This document shows positions 19,576 to 29,333 of a stretch of 64,000 bases of DNA, piece after piece. The notes below the pieces were generated by a model, which worked only from the letters and a program-made list of their open reading frames with translations, was not told where the DNA came from and made no database searches. Position 1 is the first letter of the stretch, and the number at the start of each line of letters is the position of its first letter. Both the position numbers and the translations under genes were made by a program. Location of the stretch: the NCBI GenBank assembly GCA_003216035.1, contig QCJM01000003.1, positions 113,118 to 177,117 of the forward strand. Direction: 5' to 3'. This DNA is from Prochlorococcus sp. AG-409-B13 (lineage in GTDB: Bacteria; Cyanobacteriota; Cyanobacteriia; PCC-6307; Cyanobiaceae).

Positions 19576-20498
19576 TAACTTATGCGCCCAATAATTAAGC
19601 CTAGAAGTAAAAGCCCTCCTAGCCAAACTTGATGCTGAAAATGTTTTCCATAGACTGGAATTGAAAACTTTAAGTCTCTTAAAACCCAGATTTCACGCTG
19701 CATAAGAATGCTTGCTGTTGCCCAAGTTGGCCAAAAGGTCCATGTAACTCCAGCTGAGGCGGCAGCAATTGCTAGCAATGAGCATGCAATCAGGTAACTA
19801 ATAGCTACAGTCACTATGACTTTCTTTTGTAGGCTTAAGACACTGCTATGAAGGCCAAGTTGTTTGTCATATTTGCAATCTGCCATTGCATAGACAGTGT
19901 CGAAGCCAAAAGTCCACATTATGGTTGCTCCCCAGCAGCCATAAAGTGGCCATCCTCCTGACAAGTTCCCTTGGCTTGCTGCCCATGGAAGAAGGACTGC
20001 AAATCCCCAGCAGATTGCAAGAAAAGCTTGGGGATATTTAAACCATCTTTTTGCTGATGGATATATCAGAATAGGTAGTAATGCAAGTGAAGCAAGTCCT
20101 AGGCAAAGGAAGCGATTGGAAGTTGGAAGGTTTGTTACTACAAGAAGACTTAGTAACAGCATTACAAGAAGCAATATCAATGCAGTGGTAATTCGAATAT
20201 TGCCGCTTGCTAGGGGACGTTGTTTTGTTCTTGGGACTTCTCGATCAATCTTTCTATCCCAAAGATCATTAGCAATGCATCCTGCTCCACTAATAAAGAG
20301 TCCCCCAGCAATGATTGATGAGGTAAGACCAATACCTGGAGGAATTGCGGGTGACAGCCAAAGTGACCACAAAGCTGGTATTAAAAGGATTAGTCGACCG
20401 CTGGGTTTGTTCCAGCGCAGCAGGAGAATTATTTGCTCCACAGATTGAATAATGGAATTGTTTTTCACGAGCACCTCAAGTTGACAAACCTTAGGCAT
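19575..20498 (-). CDS. 4-hydroxybenzoate polyprenyltransferase (UbiA family)
   Basis: A 307-residue UbiA-type membrane prenyltransferase. The first Asp motif, CIANDLWDRKIDREVPRTKQRP, is near residue 75 and the second, FDTVYAMADCKYDKQLGL, near residue 198. In cyanobacteria this enzyme prenylates 4-hydroxybenzoate on the way to plastoquinone. It is on the minus strand immediately upstream of the LD-carboxypeptidase gene and divergent from ppx. Confidence 0.88.
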   Translation of the reverse strand: MPKVCQLEVLVKNNSIIQSVEQIILLLRWNKPSGRLILLIPALWSLWLSPAIPPGIGLTSSIIAGGLFISGAGCIANDLWDRKIDREVPRTKQRPLASGNIRITTALILLLVMLLLSLLVVTNLPTSNRFLCLGLASLALLPILIYPSAKRWFKYPQAFLAICWGFAVLLPWAASQGNLSGGWPLYGCWGATIMWTFGFDTVYAMADCKYDKQLGLHSSVLSLQKKVIVTVAISYLIACSLLAIAAASAGVTWTFWPTWATASILMQREIWVLRDLKFSIPVYGKHFQHQVWLGGLLLLGLIIGRIS

Positions 20499-20566
20499 TG
20501 GATCCCAATTAGTTGTTTTTGGTGGCAGAGTGTTTCTGTTAAAGGTTCTGGATTTAATTCCAGGTC

Positions 20567-22201
20567 TTGCATGAGCTTCTCACTGCTGCATTATTTCACC
20601 TGAAGCCTGTGACTCAAGTATCGGATGATGAATCAAAGTCGCTTTATATTGCGGCAATCGATATAGGTACTAACTCCACCCATCTACTTGTCGCGAAAGT
20701 AGATCCAGCTTTGAGAACTTTCAGCATTGCACTTGCGGAGAAAATAACCACTCGATTAGGTGAATATGACGGTGAATCGGCAGGATTGACTGAGTTGGCT
20801 ATGGATATGACTATTCAAACGCTTAAAAGATTTAAAGAACTTGCTAATAGTTATCAAGTCGAACAGTTGTTGACTGCGGCTACGAGTGCTGTAAGAGAGG
20901 CTTCTAATTGCACAGAATTTTTGCAACGTGTAAAAGATGAGTTGGGACTAGATGTCGATTTGGTTAGTGGTACTGAAGAGGCAAGGTTGATTTATTTAGG
21001 TGTTTTATCTGGAATGCCTTTTGGAGAACTTGCACATTTGATTCTTGATATAGGCGGAGGCTCAACAGAATTAATACTTGCTGATGGACGTGATGCAAGA
21101 GCCCTTACCAGTACAAGGGTTGGTGCAGTTAGGCTTCAAAGAGATTTCGTGAAAAATGATCCTCTTCCTACTCGAAGACGCGAATTTCTTCAAACTTTTA
21201 TTCAAGGTTCACTGGAACCAGCTGTTGATAAGGTTTGTCGTCGAATTAAACCAGGCGAGACTCCAATATTGGTTGCTACTAGTGGAACAGCAATGGCAAT
21301 CGGTTCATTGGTGGCTAGCGAAATGCCGAAAGCTCCAAGCAAATTAAATGGGTTTACTTTATCAAAGAAACAGCTTGATCAATTGTTAGAATGTCTTCTG
21401 AAAATGTCGCCTGAGGAAAGAAGGAATTTACTCCCTTTAAATGACCGTCGAGCAGAGATAATTGTGCCAGGTGGATTAATCTTGCAAACCACAATGGAGA
21501 TGTTGGGTGTCGATGAATTAATACTTAGCGAAAGAGCACTTAGAGAAGGTTTGATCGTCGATTGGATGCTTCGTAAGGGGTTATTAGAAGATCGGTTTAG
21601 TTTTCAAAGCTGTATTCGAAAACGCACAGTTTTTCATCAAGTGAGACGTTTTGCTGTTGATTCTGAACGATCCGAAAGGGTTGCTAACAATGCTTTAAAG
21701 ATCTATGACGCAACTCAGGGTGCATTGCATTATGACAAAGGGGAGGGAAGAGAACTTTTGTGGGCAGCAGCCATGCTGCATGCTTGTGGTCAACACATAA
21801 ATAATAGTGCTTATCACAAGCATTCTTGGTATTTAATTCGTCATGGAGAGTTGCTTGGCTATTCACAAGCAGAGCATTTAATGGTTGCTGCTATTGCTAG
21901 ATATCACCGGCGAACTCTACCCAAAAAACGCCATGAAGCTTGGCAAACTATTGTTAATAAAGACCACCGCAAACTTGTTTATGAGATGGCATTAATTCTT
22001 CGTTTGGCTGTTGCAATTGATCTTAGGCCGGACCCCGTTATCTCTTCAATACGTGTCAAAGTTAACTTATCCGAAGTTGCTATTCAGCTTGTTCCTGAAA
22101 GACTCAATCAAAGCTTGGATCTTGAAGAATGGAGCCTAAGAGATTGCTCCTCTTTGGTTACTGAGTCTACGGGAAAAAAACTTCTTGTTTCTTCGGTTTA
22201 G
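20567..22201 (+). CDS. ppx: exopolyphosphatase / Ppx-GppA phosphatase
   Basis: A 544-residue protein of the actin-like Ppx/GppA family: phosphate-1 motif AIDIGTNSTHLLVA around residue 30, phosphate-2 DIGGGSTELIL around residue 162, and a C-terminal HD-type domain with LHACGQHINNSAYHKHSWY. It removes terminal phosphate from polyphosphate or from pppGpp. Starts at TTG 20567, but an internal GTG about 14 codons later would also leave the whole domain; the start is uncertain. Confidence 0.9.
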   Translation: MHELLTAALFHLKPVTQVSDDESKSLYIAAIDIGTNSTHLLVAKVDPALRTFSIALAEKITTRLGEYDGESAGLTELAMDMTIQTLKRFKELANSYQVEQLLTAATSAVREASNCTEFLQRVKDELGLDVDLVSGTEEARLIYLGVLSGMPFGELAHLILDIGGGSTELILADGRDARALTSTRVGAVRLQRDFVKNDPLPTRRREFLQTFIQGSLEPAVDKVCRRIKPGETPILVATSGTAMAIGSLVASEMPKAPSKLNGFTLSKKQLDQLLECLLKMSPEERRNLLPLNDRRAEIIVPGGLILQTTMEMLGVDELILSERALREGLIVDWMLRKGLLEDRFSFQSCIRKRTVFHQVRRFAVDSERSERVANNALKIYDATQGALHYDKGEGRELLWAAAMLHACGQHINNSAYHKHSWYLIRHGELLGYSQAEHLMVAAIARYHRRTLPKKRHEAWQTIVNKDHRKLVYEMALILRLAVAIDLRPDPVISSIRVKVNLSEVAIQLVPERLNQSLDLEEWSLRDCSSLVTESTGKKLLVSSV

Positions 22202-22323
22202 TTGATTAATTGTAGAGGATAAATTCATAATTAAAACGTCCTGCTTCTCTTGGGGAGGTATAGATGGTATGGGATATTAAATGATCTGTATCATGTTGAT
22301 TAATGTCAAACTTGATTGTGACT

Positions 22324-23076
22324 TTATTTTTTCCTGAACATGTGACTGTGGCTAGGGGCATATAACTTTGAGCGGTTTTTATGTGATGCTATGGCTGGGC
22401 TGATAATATAAAGGGTCGTTCTAATAAGTCCTTTCTCTTTTGTTGTTGATGCCATTTTATTTAGTGGTACAACTTCCAAAAACTCATCTTCCCAGCTAAC
22501 TCTGAAACCAATCGCAACAGGGGTATCTTTTGGGTAATAATTTAACAGCGTTTTTTCTACTTCTGCTACATGTCGAGCACTGAGATATAGACAAAGAGAT
22601 GCTTGAAGTGCAGCCAGCTTTTCTAAGCTTTCGTTTTTTGGCATGCCAGTGCGTCCACCCGCGCGGCTAAGGACAATCGTTTGAACGAGGCCTGGAATTG
22701 TTAATTCAGCTCTTAAAGAGGCTGCGGTTGCTTGATAAGCGCTTAGGCCAGGTACAACTTCTACTTCAATTCCTGCATCGGCTAGGCCTGATATTTGCTC
22801 AGAAAGTGCTCCAAATAGGCAGGGGTCCCCATCATGTAGGCGTACTATTCGTTTGCCTTGTTTGAAGCGATTAATCATTAGAGGGAGGATTTCTTCAAGT
22901 GTTAGAGAGCTTGTGGCGATACGTTCACAGTCTTTAGTAGTTAGATCTGCGATTTGTGGGGATACAAGGGAGTCGGTCCAAATAAGTACCTGAGCATTTT
23001 TAAGTCGATTCGCTGCTCGTATGGTCAGTAGATCAGGTGATCCTGGGCCGGCTCCAATAATTGATAGGCGATTCAT
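22324..23076 (-). CDS. cobM: precorrin-4 C11-methyltransferase
   Basis: A 250-residue tetrapyrrole methylase: [17 protein letters not shown] at the N terminus is the SAM-binding P-loop-like motif, [13 protein letters not shown] and [17 protein letters not shown] follow, as in CobM. It methylates C11 of the corrin ring. Its start overlaps the lgt stop by 4 bases, forming the end of a minus-strand petC-petA-lgt-cobM run. Confidence 0.9.
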   Translation of the reverse strand: MNRLSIIGAGPGSPDLLTIRAANRLKNAQVLIWTDSLVSPQIADLTTKDCERIATSSLTLEEILPLMINRFKQGKRIVRLHDGDPCLFGALSEQISGLADAGIEVEVVPGLSAYQATAASLRAELTIPGLVQTIVLSRAGGRTGMPKNESLEKLAALQASLCLYLSARHVAEVEKTLLNYYPKDTPVAIGFRVSWEDEFLEVVPLNKMASTTKEKGLIRTTLYIISPAIASHKNRSKLYAPSHSHMFRKK

Positions 23077-23933
23077 TTTTTACTTATTCCTTGCTCAGGC
23101 ATTTTTCTTTGAAGTTTATATAACCAAAAAAGGCCCAAAGTTCCTAGGCTTATTAGAAGAATACTTAAGAGTTGAGCAACTCTTAAGCCGCCTTCACAAA
23201 AAGGAGGCATGGATGCTATGCAGAGAGAGTCTGTTCTCAATCCCTCTATCCATAGTCTCCCAAAACTGTAACTAATTAGATAAAAAAAGGTTAGTGCTCC
23301 AGCAGGGAGTTTTAAGCGGCCTTTAATGTTACGTTGAAACAAAAAGATTAGGAACCCAAAGACTAATAAATTCCAGAGAGACTCATAAAGGAAAGTTGGA
23401 TGGAAATATTGGTAGTCAGCAAATTCTTCGGGTCTATATATCGGAAGAATGGATAATTTCCATGGCAGATCAGTGGGCACCCCAAAAGCTTCATTATTAA
23501 AGAAATTCCCCCATCTGCCTATTGCTTGTCCAAGCGCGACTGAGGGTAAAAGAACATCTAAAACATCCCAAAAGGGTTCTTTTCTCCATCGACAGAAAAG
23601 GAATACAGCCAAGCTGCCTGCAATCAATGCACCGTGAATGGCTATTCCTCCTTTCCAAATTGCTAGCGTTTCGAATAAATTATATTTGTATTCTCGCCAT
23701 TCAAAAATTACATAGTAGATTCGTGCTCCAATTACAGAACATAAAACAAGTATTGGCAAAAGATCATTTATTAACCCTTGCTTTATGTTCCTATAAGTTG
23801 CTAAGTAAGTAGATAAATTAAGTCCAATTAGGACTGCGATAGCAATTAATAATCCATACCACCTTAGTATAAATGGGCCGAGGCGAATCAGCTCGGAACC
23901 AGGGGAAATAAAGGTTAAGAAAAGACCGTTCAC
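23073..23933 (-). CDS. lgt: prolipoprotein diacylglyceryl transferase
   Basis: A 286-residue, about seven-helix membrane enzyme. The family signature [13 protein letters not shown] (near residue 142) is clear and the N-terminal [10 protein letters not shown] follows the usual pattern. It attaches diacylglycerol to lipobox cysteines, so it would process the lipoproteins at 627 and 3099. It lies 17 bases after petA and overlaps cobM by 4. Confidence 0.95.
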   Translation of the reverse strand: MNGLFLTFISPGSELIRLGPFILRWYGLLIAIAVLIGLNLSTYLATYRNIKQGLINDLLPILVLCSVIGARIYYVIFEWREYKYNLFETLAIWKGGIAIHGALIAGSLAVFLFCRWRKEPFWDVLDVLLPSVALGQAIGRWGNFFNNEAFGVPTDLPWKLSILPIYRPEEFADYQYFHPTFLYESLWNLLVFGFLIFLFQRNIKGRLKLPAGALTFFYLISYSFGRLWIEGLRTDSLCIASMPPFCEGGLRVAQLLSILLISLGTLGLFWLYKLQRKMPEQGISKK

Positions 23934-23950
23934 TTGATGGCCTTTTGGAT

Positions 23951-24883
23951 CTAAATCCCTTCTGCTGCCTGTACTTTTTCGACTTGCTTCTTCTTAAGCA
24001 CTAGCAATATTTGAGTTAAAGTAACACCTATGAAGAAAGCTAGGAGGCCATAGACTCTTGCAGGGCTTTGAAGTACTACCTCGGTATCAATTTGGCCAAA
24101 CCCACCTACATTTGGATCATTAGTTAGAAGTGTCCCTTGCTCAACACTATCGCCAACATTCACAATTATTTGAGGCCCTACTGGAATTGTTTCTGTGATT
24201 GCTTCACCACTTTCAGACTGCAATTTAATGAGAGTTGAGCCATTTTCACCAGGCTCAATAGCTGAAATTTTTCCTGCTTGGGTTGCTGGGAAAACAGAGT
24301 TGTTACTCCTTTCTCCTGTGGGATAAACCTGGCCTCTCCCTCTATTCCCTCCTACGTGGATTGAATATTTGCCAAAGTGAATATTGCTGTCAGAGGCTGG
24401 ATTGGGAGAAAGGATTGGAAATACTATCTCTTTGTTTTGTTCCCCTGGGAGTGGGCCGACCAAAATAATGTTTTCTTGCTCTTCACTGTATTGGCTGAAA
24501 TAAACACCTTTTGTTTCTTCTTTAATTTCTTCTGTCCAGCGTTCCTGAGGCGCAAGTTTGAATCCATCGGGAAGCATTACTACTGCTCCTACTTGTAGGG
24601 GTACATCGCTTCCATCTGCACCGATCTCGGTTGTATTTGCCTTGTATGGGACCTTTACTACAGCTTTAAAAACACTATCTGCACCAACAGATTGAGGTAC
24701 CTCTGCTTGAGTTGTCATGTTTGCTAGATGACAGTTTGCGCAAACGATTTTTCCTGTCGCCTCCCTTGGGTTCTGATAGTTTTGCTGTGCCCAGAAAGGA
24801 TATGCCCAGCTAGCTGAAGGTGCGAAAAATATTGAAAGTCCTAGGACAAATGAGGCGATGGTGAGAGTAAGGATTCGACGCAT
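23951..24883 (-). CDS. petA: apocytochrome f
   Basis: A 310-residue protein with a cleavable signal sequence of about 27 residues (cleavage after SWA, mature N terminus YPFWAQQNY, Tyr being the axial heme ligand), the c-heme site CANCHLA, a large lumenal domain and one C-terminal membrane anchor ([17 protein letters not shown]). It is the cytochrome b6f subunit that reduces plastocyanin/cytochrome c6. It follows petC by 57 bases, as in most cyanobacteria. Confidence 0.97.
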   Translation of the reverse strand: MRRILTLTIASFVLGLSIFFAPSASWAYPFWAQQNYQNPREATGKIVCANCHLANMTTQAEVPQSVGADSVFKAVVKVPYKANTTEIGADGSDVPLQVGAVVMLPDGFKLAPQERWTEEIKEETKGVYFSQYSEEQENIILVGPLPGEQNKEIVFPILSPNPASDSNIHFGKYSIHVGGNRGRGQVYPTGERSNNSVFPATQAGKISAIEPGENGSTLIKLQSESGEAITETIPVGPQIIVNVGDSVEQGTLLTNDPNVGGFGQIDTEVVLQSPARVYGLLAFFIGVTLTQILLVLKKKQVEKVQAAEGI

Positions 24884-24940
24884 GGGTGCGAGTAGAAATT
24901 GGTGAAGTGCCGACCAGGTGGTGTTTCTGAATAGTTAAAG

Positions 24941-25477
24941 CTATGTCCACCAGGGTTTGTCGCCTGTGCGGAAGTCTTGCTCATTCCATTGACTTACAAA
25001 AACATTGTCGTTGTCGATGTCGATGTGTGCCAGTGCAAGAGATAGGGGAGCCGGTCCTCTTACAACCTTGCCGTTTGAATCGTATTGACTGCCATGGCAA
25101 GGACAAATAAATTTATTTGCCCCACTATTCCAAGGCACTACACATCCAAGGTGGGTGCAGATTGCATTAATCCCGAAACTACCAATAGCCTCAGCGCCTT
25201 CAACGATTAGATAAGTAGGGTCGCCTTTAAGACCTTGAACCAGACTTCGATCTCCAGCAGGGTGATTGGTGAGCCACCCGCTTGCTGTGACTGGATTGCC
25301 TAGCTCATCTTTTGCACTTGTCCCACCACCACCACCTCCACTTCTGAGAGGCATGAAGTAATTGGCAACTGGGTAAAGGGCACCTAAGGCAACTCCTGTA
25401 GCTGTTCCAAAGGTCAGCAGGTTCATGAACTGCCTGCGACCCATAGAAGGAACATCGCTAGAGGACATTTGCGTCAT
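24941..25477 (-). CDS. petC: Rieske iron-sulfur protein of cytochrome b6f
   Basis: A 178-residue protein with an N-terminal GRRQFMN twin-arginine-type signal anchor (one helix), a Gly-rich hinge ([10 protein letters not shown]) and the 2Fe-2S ligand boxes CTHLGC and CPCHGSQY. It transfers electrons from plastoquinol to cytochrome f. Tat-dependent insertion is established for Rieske proteins, and tatC lies just upstream on the same strand past the DUF3067 gene. Confidence 0.97.
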   Translation of the reverse strand: MTQMSSSDVPSMGRRQFMNLLTFGTATGVALGALYPVANYFMPLRSGGGGGGTSAKDELGNPVTASGWLTNHPAGDRSLVQGLKGDPTYLIVEGAEAIGSFGINAICTHLGCVVPWNSGANKFICPCHGSQYDSNGKVVRGPAPLSLALAHIDIDNDNVFVSQWNEQDFRTGDKPWWT

Positions 25478-25581
25478 GACGGATGTTTACGCATCTCACA
25501 TTGCAGACCATTATGGACTGTGAAGGTCTTGTCTCGATTTATAAAAACAGGAGTTTCTCTATGGCTTTGGATTTGGATTGA

Positions 25582-25929
25582 ATGTTTTGGAAAAAAACTT
25601 TAGATCCTGAATCCCCTTTAGAGGTTGAAGAGGTGATTGAGTGCCTTCATGCGAGATGGGGGGCTAGTTACGACATGCGACTGCTAATTCGCGATGGATT
25701 TCTTTACCTACAAGTTATGTGGGCTTTTTTGGAGCAACAATCTTTCCCATTTGATGAGATTACTTATAAATTACGTATTGCTGGAGTGGTTGAGGTCGTC
25801 AATCGATTTGGTCAGGCTGCTTTGGTAAGGCAATGGCTCAGCAGTGTTGATCAAAAACCTAGATTAGGAAAAGCTCTTACTTTGAGGATGAAGGTTGATC
25901 AGTGTTTATTAGAGGAATTTTCTCTTTGA
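25582..25929 (+). CDS. DUF3067 family protein
   Basis: A 115-residue soluble protein conserved in cyanobacteria and plastids, recognisable by its start MFWKK-type segment, MRLLIRDGFLYLQVMW and FDEITYKLRIAGVVEVVNR. Function is unknown, though plastid homologues suggest a photosynthesis-linked role (inference). It diverges from petC and its 3' end overlaps the convergent tatC gene by 53 bases, an unusually long overlap. Confidence 0.8.
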   Translation: MFWKKTLDPESPLEVEEVIECLHARWGASYDMRLLIRDGFLYLQVMWAFLEQQSFPFDEITYKLRIAGVVEVVNRFGQAALVRQWLSSVDQKPRLGKALTLRMKVDQCLLEEFSL

Positions 25930-26632
25930 ATTGATCTGCAAGGGCAACAAGTCCTACTCCAATCAGAAATAATGCTGTTATTGCTGTTGTAAGCAATAAC
26001 ATTGTTATGGGGTCAGTAGAGGGAGTAAGTACGGCTCCAGCCAAGCCGGCACAAACTACTACCCAACGCCAGCTGGAAAGCATTTTTTTCCATTGCAATA
26101 GCCCTAGCACGCCTAATAACAATTGGAGTACTGGAAGTTGAAAGGCTAATCCTGTTGCAAGCATAAGTAGGAGAGTGAAGTCTAAGTACCTTTCAATTGA
26201 CCAAAGTGGTTCAACAACATCTGCGCCATAACTAATTAGGAATTTGAGGGCTGCAGGGAGAAGTGCCCACCAGGCAAATAACAAACCTAAAAAAAATAAA
26301 ATTGCCGATCCAGCAACTGCTGGTGCAATCAATCTCCTTTCACTTTGGGTTAGGCCAGGTAAAATAAAAGCAAGTCCTTGATAAAGGATGTAAGGCAGTG
26401 CTGCAGTCAGACCTGCATAGCCAGCAACTTTGATTGAAACGAATAGAAATTCTCCTGGAGCGACTTGTAGGAAACGGCTCGAACCTGCTGGAGCCTCAAG
26501 AAGTCGAACTAGAGGCTTTACAAATAAAAGGCTGAAAGCAGCAAATAAAACTATTGCGATCAGACTTCTTAGTACCCTCTGTCTTAACTCTTCGAGGTGA
26601 TCAGCCAGGGGCATTTCAACATCCCGAGGCAC
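25877..26632 (-). CDS. tatC: Sec-independent (Tat) translocase subunit TatC
   Basis: A 251-residue, six-helix membrane protein with the TatC N-terminal hallmark MPLADHLEELRQRVLRSL and, in the middle, LPYILYQGLAFILPGL. It recognises twin-arginine signals for export of folded proteins, of which petC and the lipoprotein at 3099 are candidates here. The only standard start upstream of the hallmark is GTG 26632 or the later ATG before PLADHL. The frame stays open for about 38 more codons upstream with protein-like content but no ATG, GTG or TTG (see findings). Confidence 0.94.
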   Translation of the reverse strand: MPRDVEMPLADHLEELRQRVLRSLIAIVLFAAFSLLFVKPLVRLLEAPAGSSRFLQVAPGEFLFVSIKVAGYAGLTAALPYILYQGLAFILPGLTQSERRLIAPAVAGSAILFFLGLLFAWWALLPAALKFLISYGADVVEPLWSIERYLDFTLLLMLATGLAFQLPVLQLLLGVLGLLQWKKMLSSWRWVVVCAGLAGAVLTPSTDPITMLLLTTAITALFLIGVGLVALADQFKEKIPLINTDQPSSSK

Positions 26633-27012
26633 GACACTCTTTCCTTTCCCAACAACGTGAATCGGTTTTGGGGCCGGTTGAACTGTATCTGTTTGTTCTT
26701 CAGGGCTGTTCAGAGTAAAGGTAAAAAACTTCCTTAAGAGTAAGAGTTAATGAGCTGCATTTGAGAAATCTTTAATGCGCTTTCTATTTGCGATTCTGCT
26801 AGGACTTTTTTAAATATTAATTTTCAGTAATATATTCAAAGCTATCATTGAAATTAAATCACTTAAAAGAAAGTGATTTAATTTCTTCTATTAATGGCAT
26901 ACTCGTCAGATCTTTGTAAGCAAAAGGCTTAAAATGGAATTAAACCTTCTCTTGTTAAGAGGCGTCTTCTTTGTTCTCTTTTGGTAATTGCAATGTATGC
27001 ATCTTTATAGAA
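26633..27012. other. 380-bp gap between tatC and the one-helix protein
   Basis: No gene recognised. The first 117 bases remain open in the tatC frame on the minus strand. The middle is AT-rich and holds a 15-bp perfect inverted repeat (26850-26885), probably the 3' end of the gene at 27013. The rest shows no tRNA or clear ORF. Confidence 0.5.
26850..26885. terminator. AT-rich perfect hairpin, putative terminator
   Basis: Arms of 15 bases (26850-26864 and 26871-26885, gaaattaaatcactt and its exact complement) flank a 6-base loop. It lies 128 bases past the 3' end of the minus-strand gene at 27013. It is AT-rich and has no clear T-run, so terminator function is inferred from position only. Confidence 0.45.
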
Positions 27013-27309
27013 TTAAGAGTTTACCCTCCTGGAGTTTCTTTGACGAGAATTGTTTTTGCCTTCATTGGGAGCTGTTGGATCAGGGAGAAGGAATGGAGGG
27101 CAATCATTTAAGCTCGACGCTCCATAAACTTCAAATTCTCTATAGCCACCCATTTTGCCATTGGTTTTCATTAGAGCACTTATGAAAACCAGAAGGAGAA
27201 ATACCGTTGGAGCACCAATTATTAGCGCACCTCCAAAAATATAGCCAATCAAAAATTCAGCAAAAGTATGATTTCCTAAGAATTCATGTGTGCCTAGAAG
27301 GAAATTCAT
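27013..27309 (-). CDS. small single-helix membrane protein, hypothetical
   Basis: About 98 residues from ATG 27309 (preceded by AGGA at a good distance); longer in-frame starts exist at 27345 and 27390. Residues 15-48 hold one long hydrophobic segment (GYIFGGALIIGAP then TVFLLLVFISAL), followed by a hydrophilic tail rich in Pro, Asn and Arg. The build recalls small photosystem or cytochrome-complex subunits such as PsbX, but I cannot match it to a family and length differs. Minus strand, after the NFACT gene. Confidence 0.5.
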   Translation of the reverse strand: MNFLLGTHEFLGNHTFAEFLIGYIFGGALIIGAPTVFLLLVFISALMKTNGKMGGYREFEVYGASSLNDCPPFLLPDPTAPNEGKNNSRQRNSRRVNS

Positions 27310-27533
27310 TTCAAGCGTTCCTAATTGGAATGGATAATAAGACATTGCAAACTCTTTGAAGCCTTTTAGCAAATGCTCGCAAAACTTCAACTAGCCTTTT
27401 TGGTAACAAATGCTTGACGGGTCTTCTTAATTTGTTTGAACCTTCTTCACCCTTTTTTCTGAATAGGGTTGCTTTACCAACGCTCAATTGACCCAAGTTG
27501 AGATTGACAGAAAACGTTATGAACTAGATGCCT

Positions 27534-29270
27534 TTACGAAGACTTGTTAGATCTGTTTTTTGAGTGAGGTTGAGGGTTTACTTTTTGGTCCCCTCTAGAG
27601 GGCACCCCCCAGCAAATACTGCTACCTCGGTGGCGAACAGTGCCAGGAATGGCACCTGGAATCCTTTGCAATTGCTGGGTTGGTACCATGATAATTGGCA
27701 CACGGTGATTCCCTTTCGCGCGGCTGAAGAAAGCAGCCAAGTCGGCTGCAAGCTGTAAATCTTCTTCTTCAGCAATGCCCGCAGATGCTTTTAAGACAAC
27801 ATGGCTTCCAGGACATTCCTGTGCGTGGAACCATAGATCTCCATTCCGTGCTTTTTGAAGACTGATGAATTCGTTCTGACGATGGTTCCTACCGATTTGA
27901 ATAATTAATCCTCCAGGACTCTTTACCTGTAAGGGTTTGGGTGGCTTACTTTTATTGCTGGATGCATTCTTGCGATTTTGTTGTGGTTTGGATAGATATT
28001 CTTCCACCTCTTGTTGTAAATCACAAAGCCTTTCTAATTTCTCTGATTCCTCTTCCCATTGATTAATGAGAAGACTCTCTAAAAAAACTTCGGTTTGTTG
28101 AATTATTTGTAAACGTTGATGGTGATGGTCAATACGCTTTTTGAGTATTGGTATTGCCCTGCGGAGTTTTCTTGCTTTTAAGTATAACTTTTGCGCTTCT
28201 TTAATTTTATCTTTGCAAGGTGATTGAAGGCATAGCAATTCGTCTGCTTGATTTTGCAATATTTTATTTTCAAAGGTTTTCTCTAGCAGTATCTCTTGTT
28301 CTAAAAGGGCATGCTCTTCTTGACCTTTTAGCTTGTGAACATTGGTTTTGATTTCTTGAGATTTCTGTCTGACATTTTTTAAATCAAGATGCTTTCGGTA
28401 GTAGAGGCCTAGTTTGAGGCTTAACCCTTGTCTTGATGATGATTCCAATGATTCACATTTCCAAACCCTGAAGGTGGTCGGTCCATCAAAGTAAAGGTTG
28501 AAATTATTGTGTTCAAGCTTTCTTAGCCATATACACCATCTTTGGTATAGATGATGCCATGTCGTTTCAGATATTTCCTGGACTGGTAGATCAAGAAGCT
28601 GAGACGCCTTATCTGCTTCCTCATTGGCTATTTGAAGTGCCAGTGAGGGGCTGATGCCTTGATAACTATCTTGTAGGGCTTTTTTAAGTTTGATGGGTAT
28701 TAGACAAATTCTCTCTTTCCAGCGTTCAAAAGACTCATTCTCGCTTGGTTCTATCCCTTTTAATTGAGGAGGTGGCACATACATATCTCCAGTTCCTATA
28801 GGTCTTATTCGAGATTGGTGCTCACGAACTTGGCGGCCTAATGTTATGACTCGACGTTGTTTATCCAGGAGCAAAATATTGCTATGTCGCCCCATTAATT
28901 CAAGTACTAGCGTCCTTTGTATTGGCTCTCCTGGTCTGACCGAAAGTCTAAACTCAACAACCCTTTCAAATCCTTTTTGCTTTAGCTCCACTAGTGCTAA
29001 TTGACGTAGGCCGTATTGAACTTGCTTGGCGAGTGTGCTTTCGCTTCCTATAGAGGAAGGGGGTTGTATTTGTACAAGCCTTGGGGCATCTGCTCCCCAG
29101 CTGAGCTCTAACCAAGTTAGACCTTTTAATGATCGAAATCCAATCTGAAGAGTACTAGGTTCTGGTTGTTGGGCTTTCTCGAATCGGCTAGGCAGAATCT
29201 GTTTATTAATATCTGCGATCACAGCACGAAGGCTGGTTACATCCATTACCTGAAGTGCTGGAGAGCCCAT
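27534..29270 (-). CDS. NFACT-family protein (RqcH/FbpA-like)
   Basis: A 578-residue protein. N-terminal NFACT-N domain (LPSRFEKAQQPEPSTLQIGFRSLKG, then ELMGRHSNILLLD), a helical coiled-coil middle (residues 300-420, Lys/Glu/Leu-rich) and a C-terminal NFACT-R domain with LQKARNGDLWFHAQECPGSHVVL and a basic tail. Family members bind stalled 50S subunits and add C-terminal alanine tails in ribosome quality control. Start ATG 29270 or ATG 29246 are both possible. Lone minus-strand gene diverging from gmk. Confidence 0.88.
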   Translation of the reverse strand: MGSPALQVMDVTSLRAVIADINKQILPSRFEKAQQPEPSTLQIGFRSLKGLTWLELSWGADAPRLVQIQPPSSIGSESTLAKQVQYGLRQLALVELKQKGFERVVEFRLSVRPGEPIQRTLVLELMGRHSNILLLDKQRRVITLGRQVREHQSRIRPIGTGDMYVPPPQLKGIEPSENESFERWKERICLIPIKLKKALQDSYQGISPSLALQIANEEADKASQLLDLPVQEISETTWHHLYQRWCIWLRKLEHNNFNLYFDGPTTFRVWKCESLESSSRQGLSLKLGLYYRKHLDLKNVRQKSQEIKTNVHKLKGQEEHALLEQEILLEKTFENKILQNQADELLCLQSPCKDKIKEAQKLYLKARKLRRAIPILKKRIDHHHQRLQIIQQTEVFLESLLINQWEEESEKLERLCDLQQEVEEYLSKPQQNRKNASSNKSKPPKPLQVKSPGGLIIQIGRNHRQNEFISLQKARNGDLWFHAQECPGSHVVLKASAGIAEEEDLQLAADLAAFFSRAKGNHRVPIIMVPTQQLQRIPGAIPGTVRHRGSSICWGVPSRGDQKVNPQPHSKNRSNKSS

Positions 29271-29333
29271 TTACTTAGTTTGAACCTCTTTTGCAAAAAG
29301 CTTGGTTAACTTATAAATGATTTGATGAGATGA

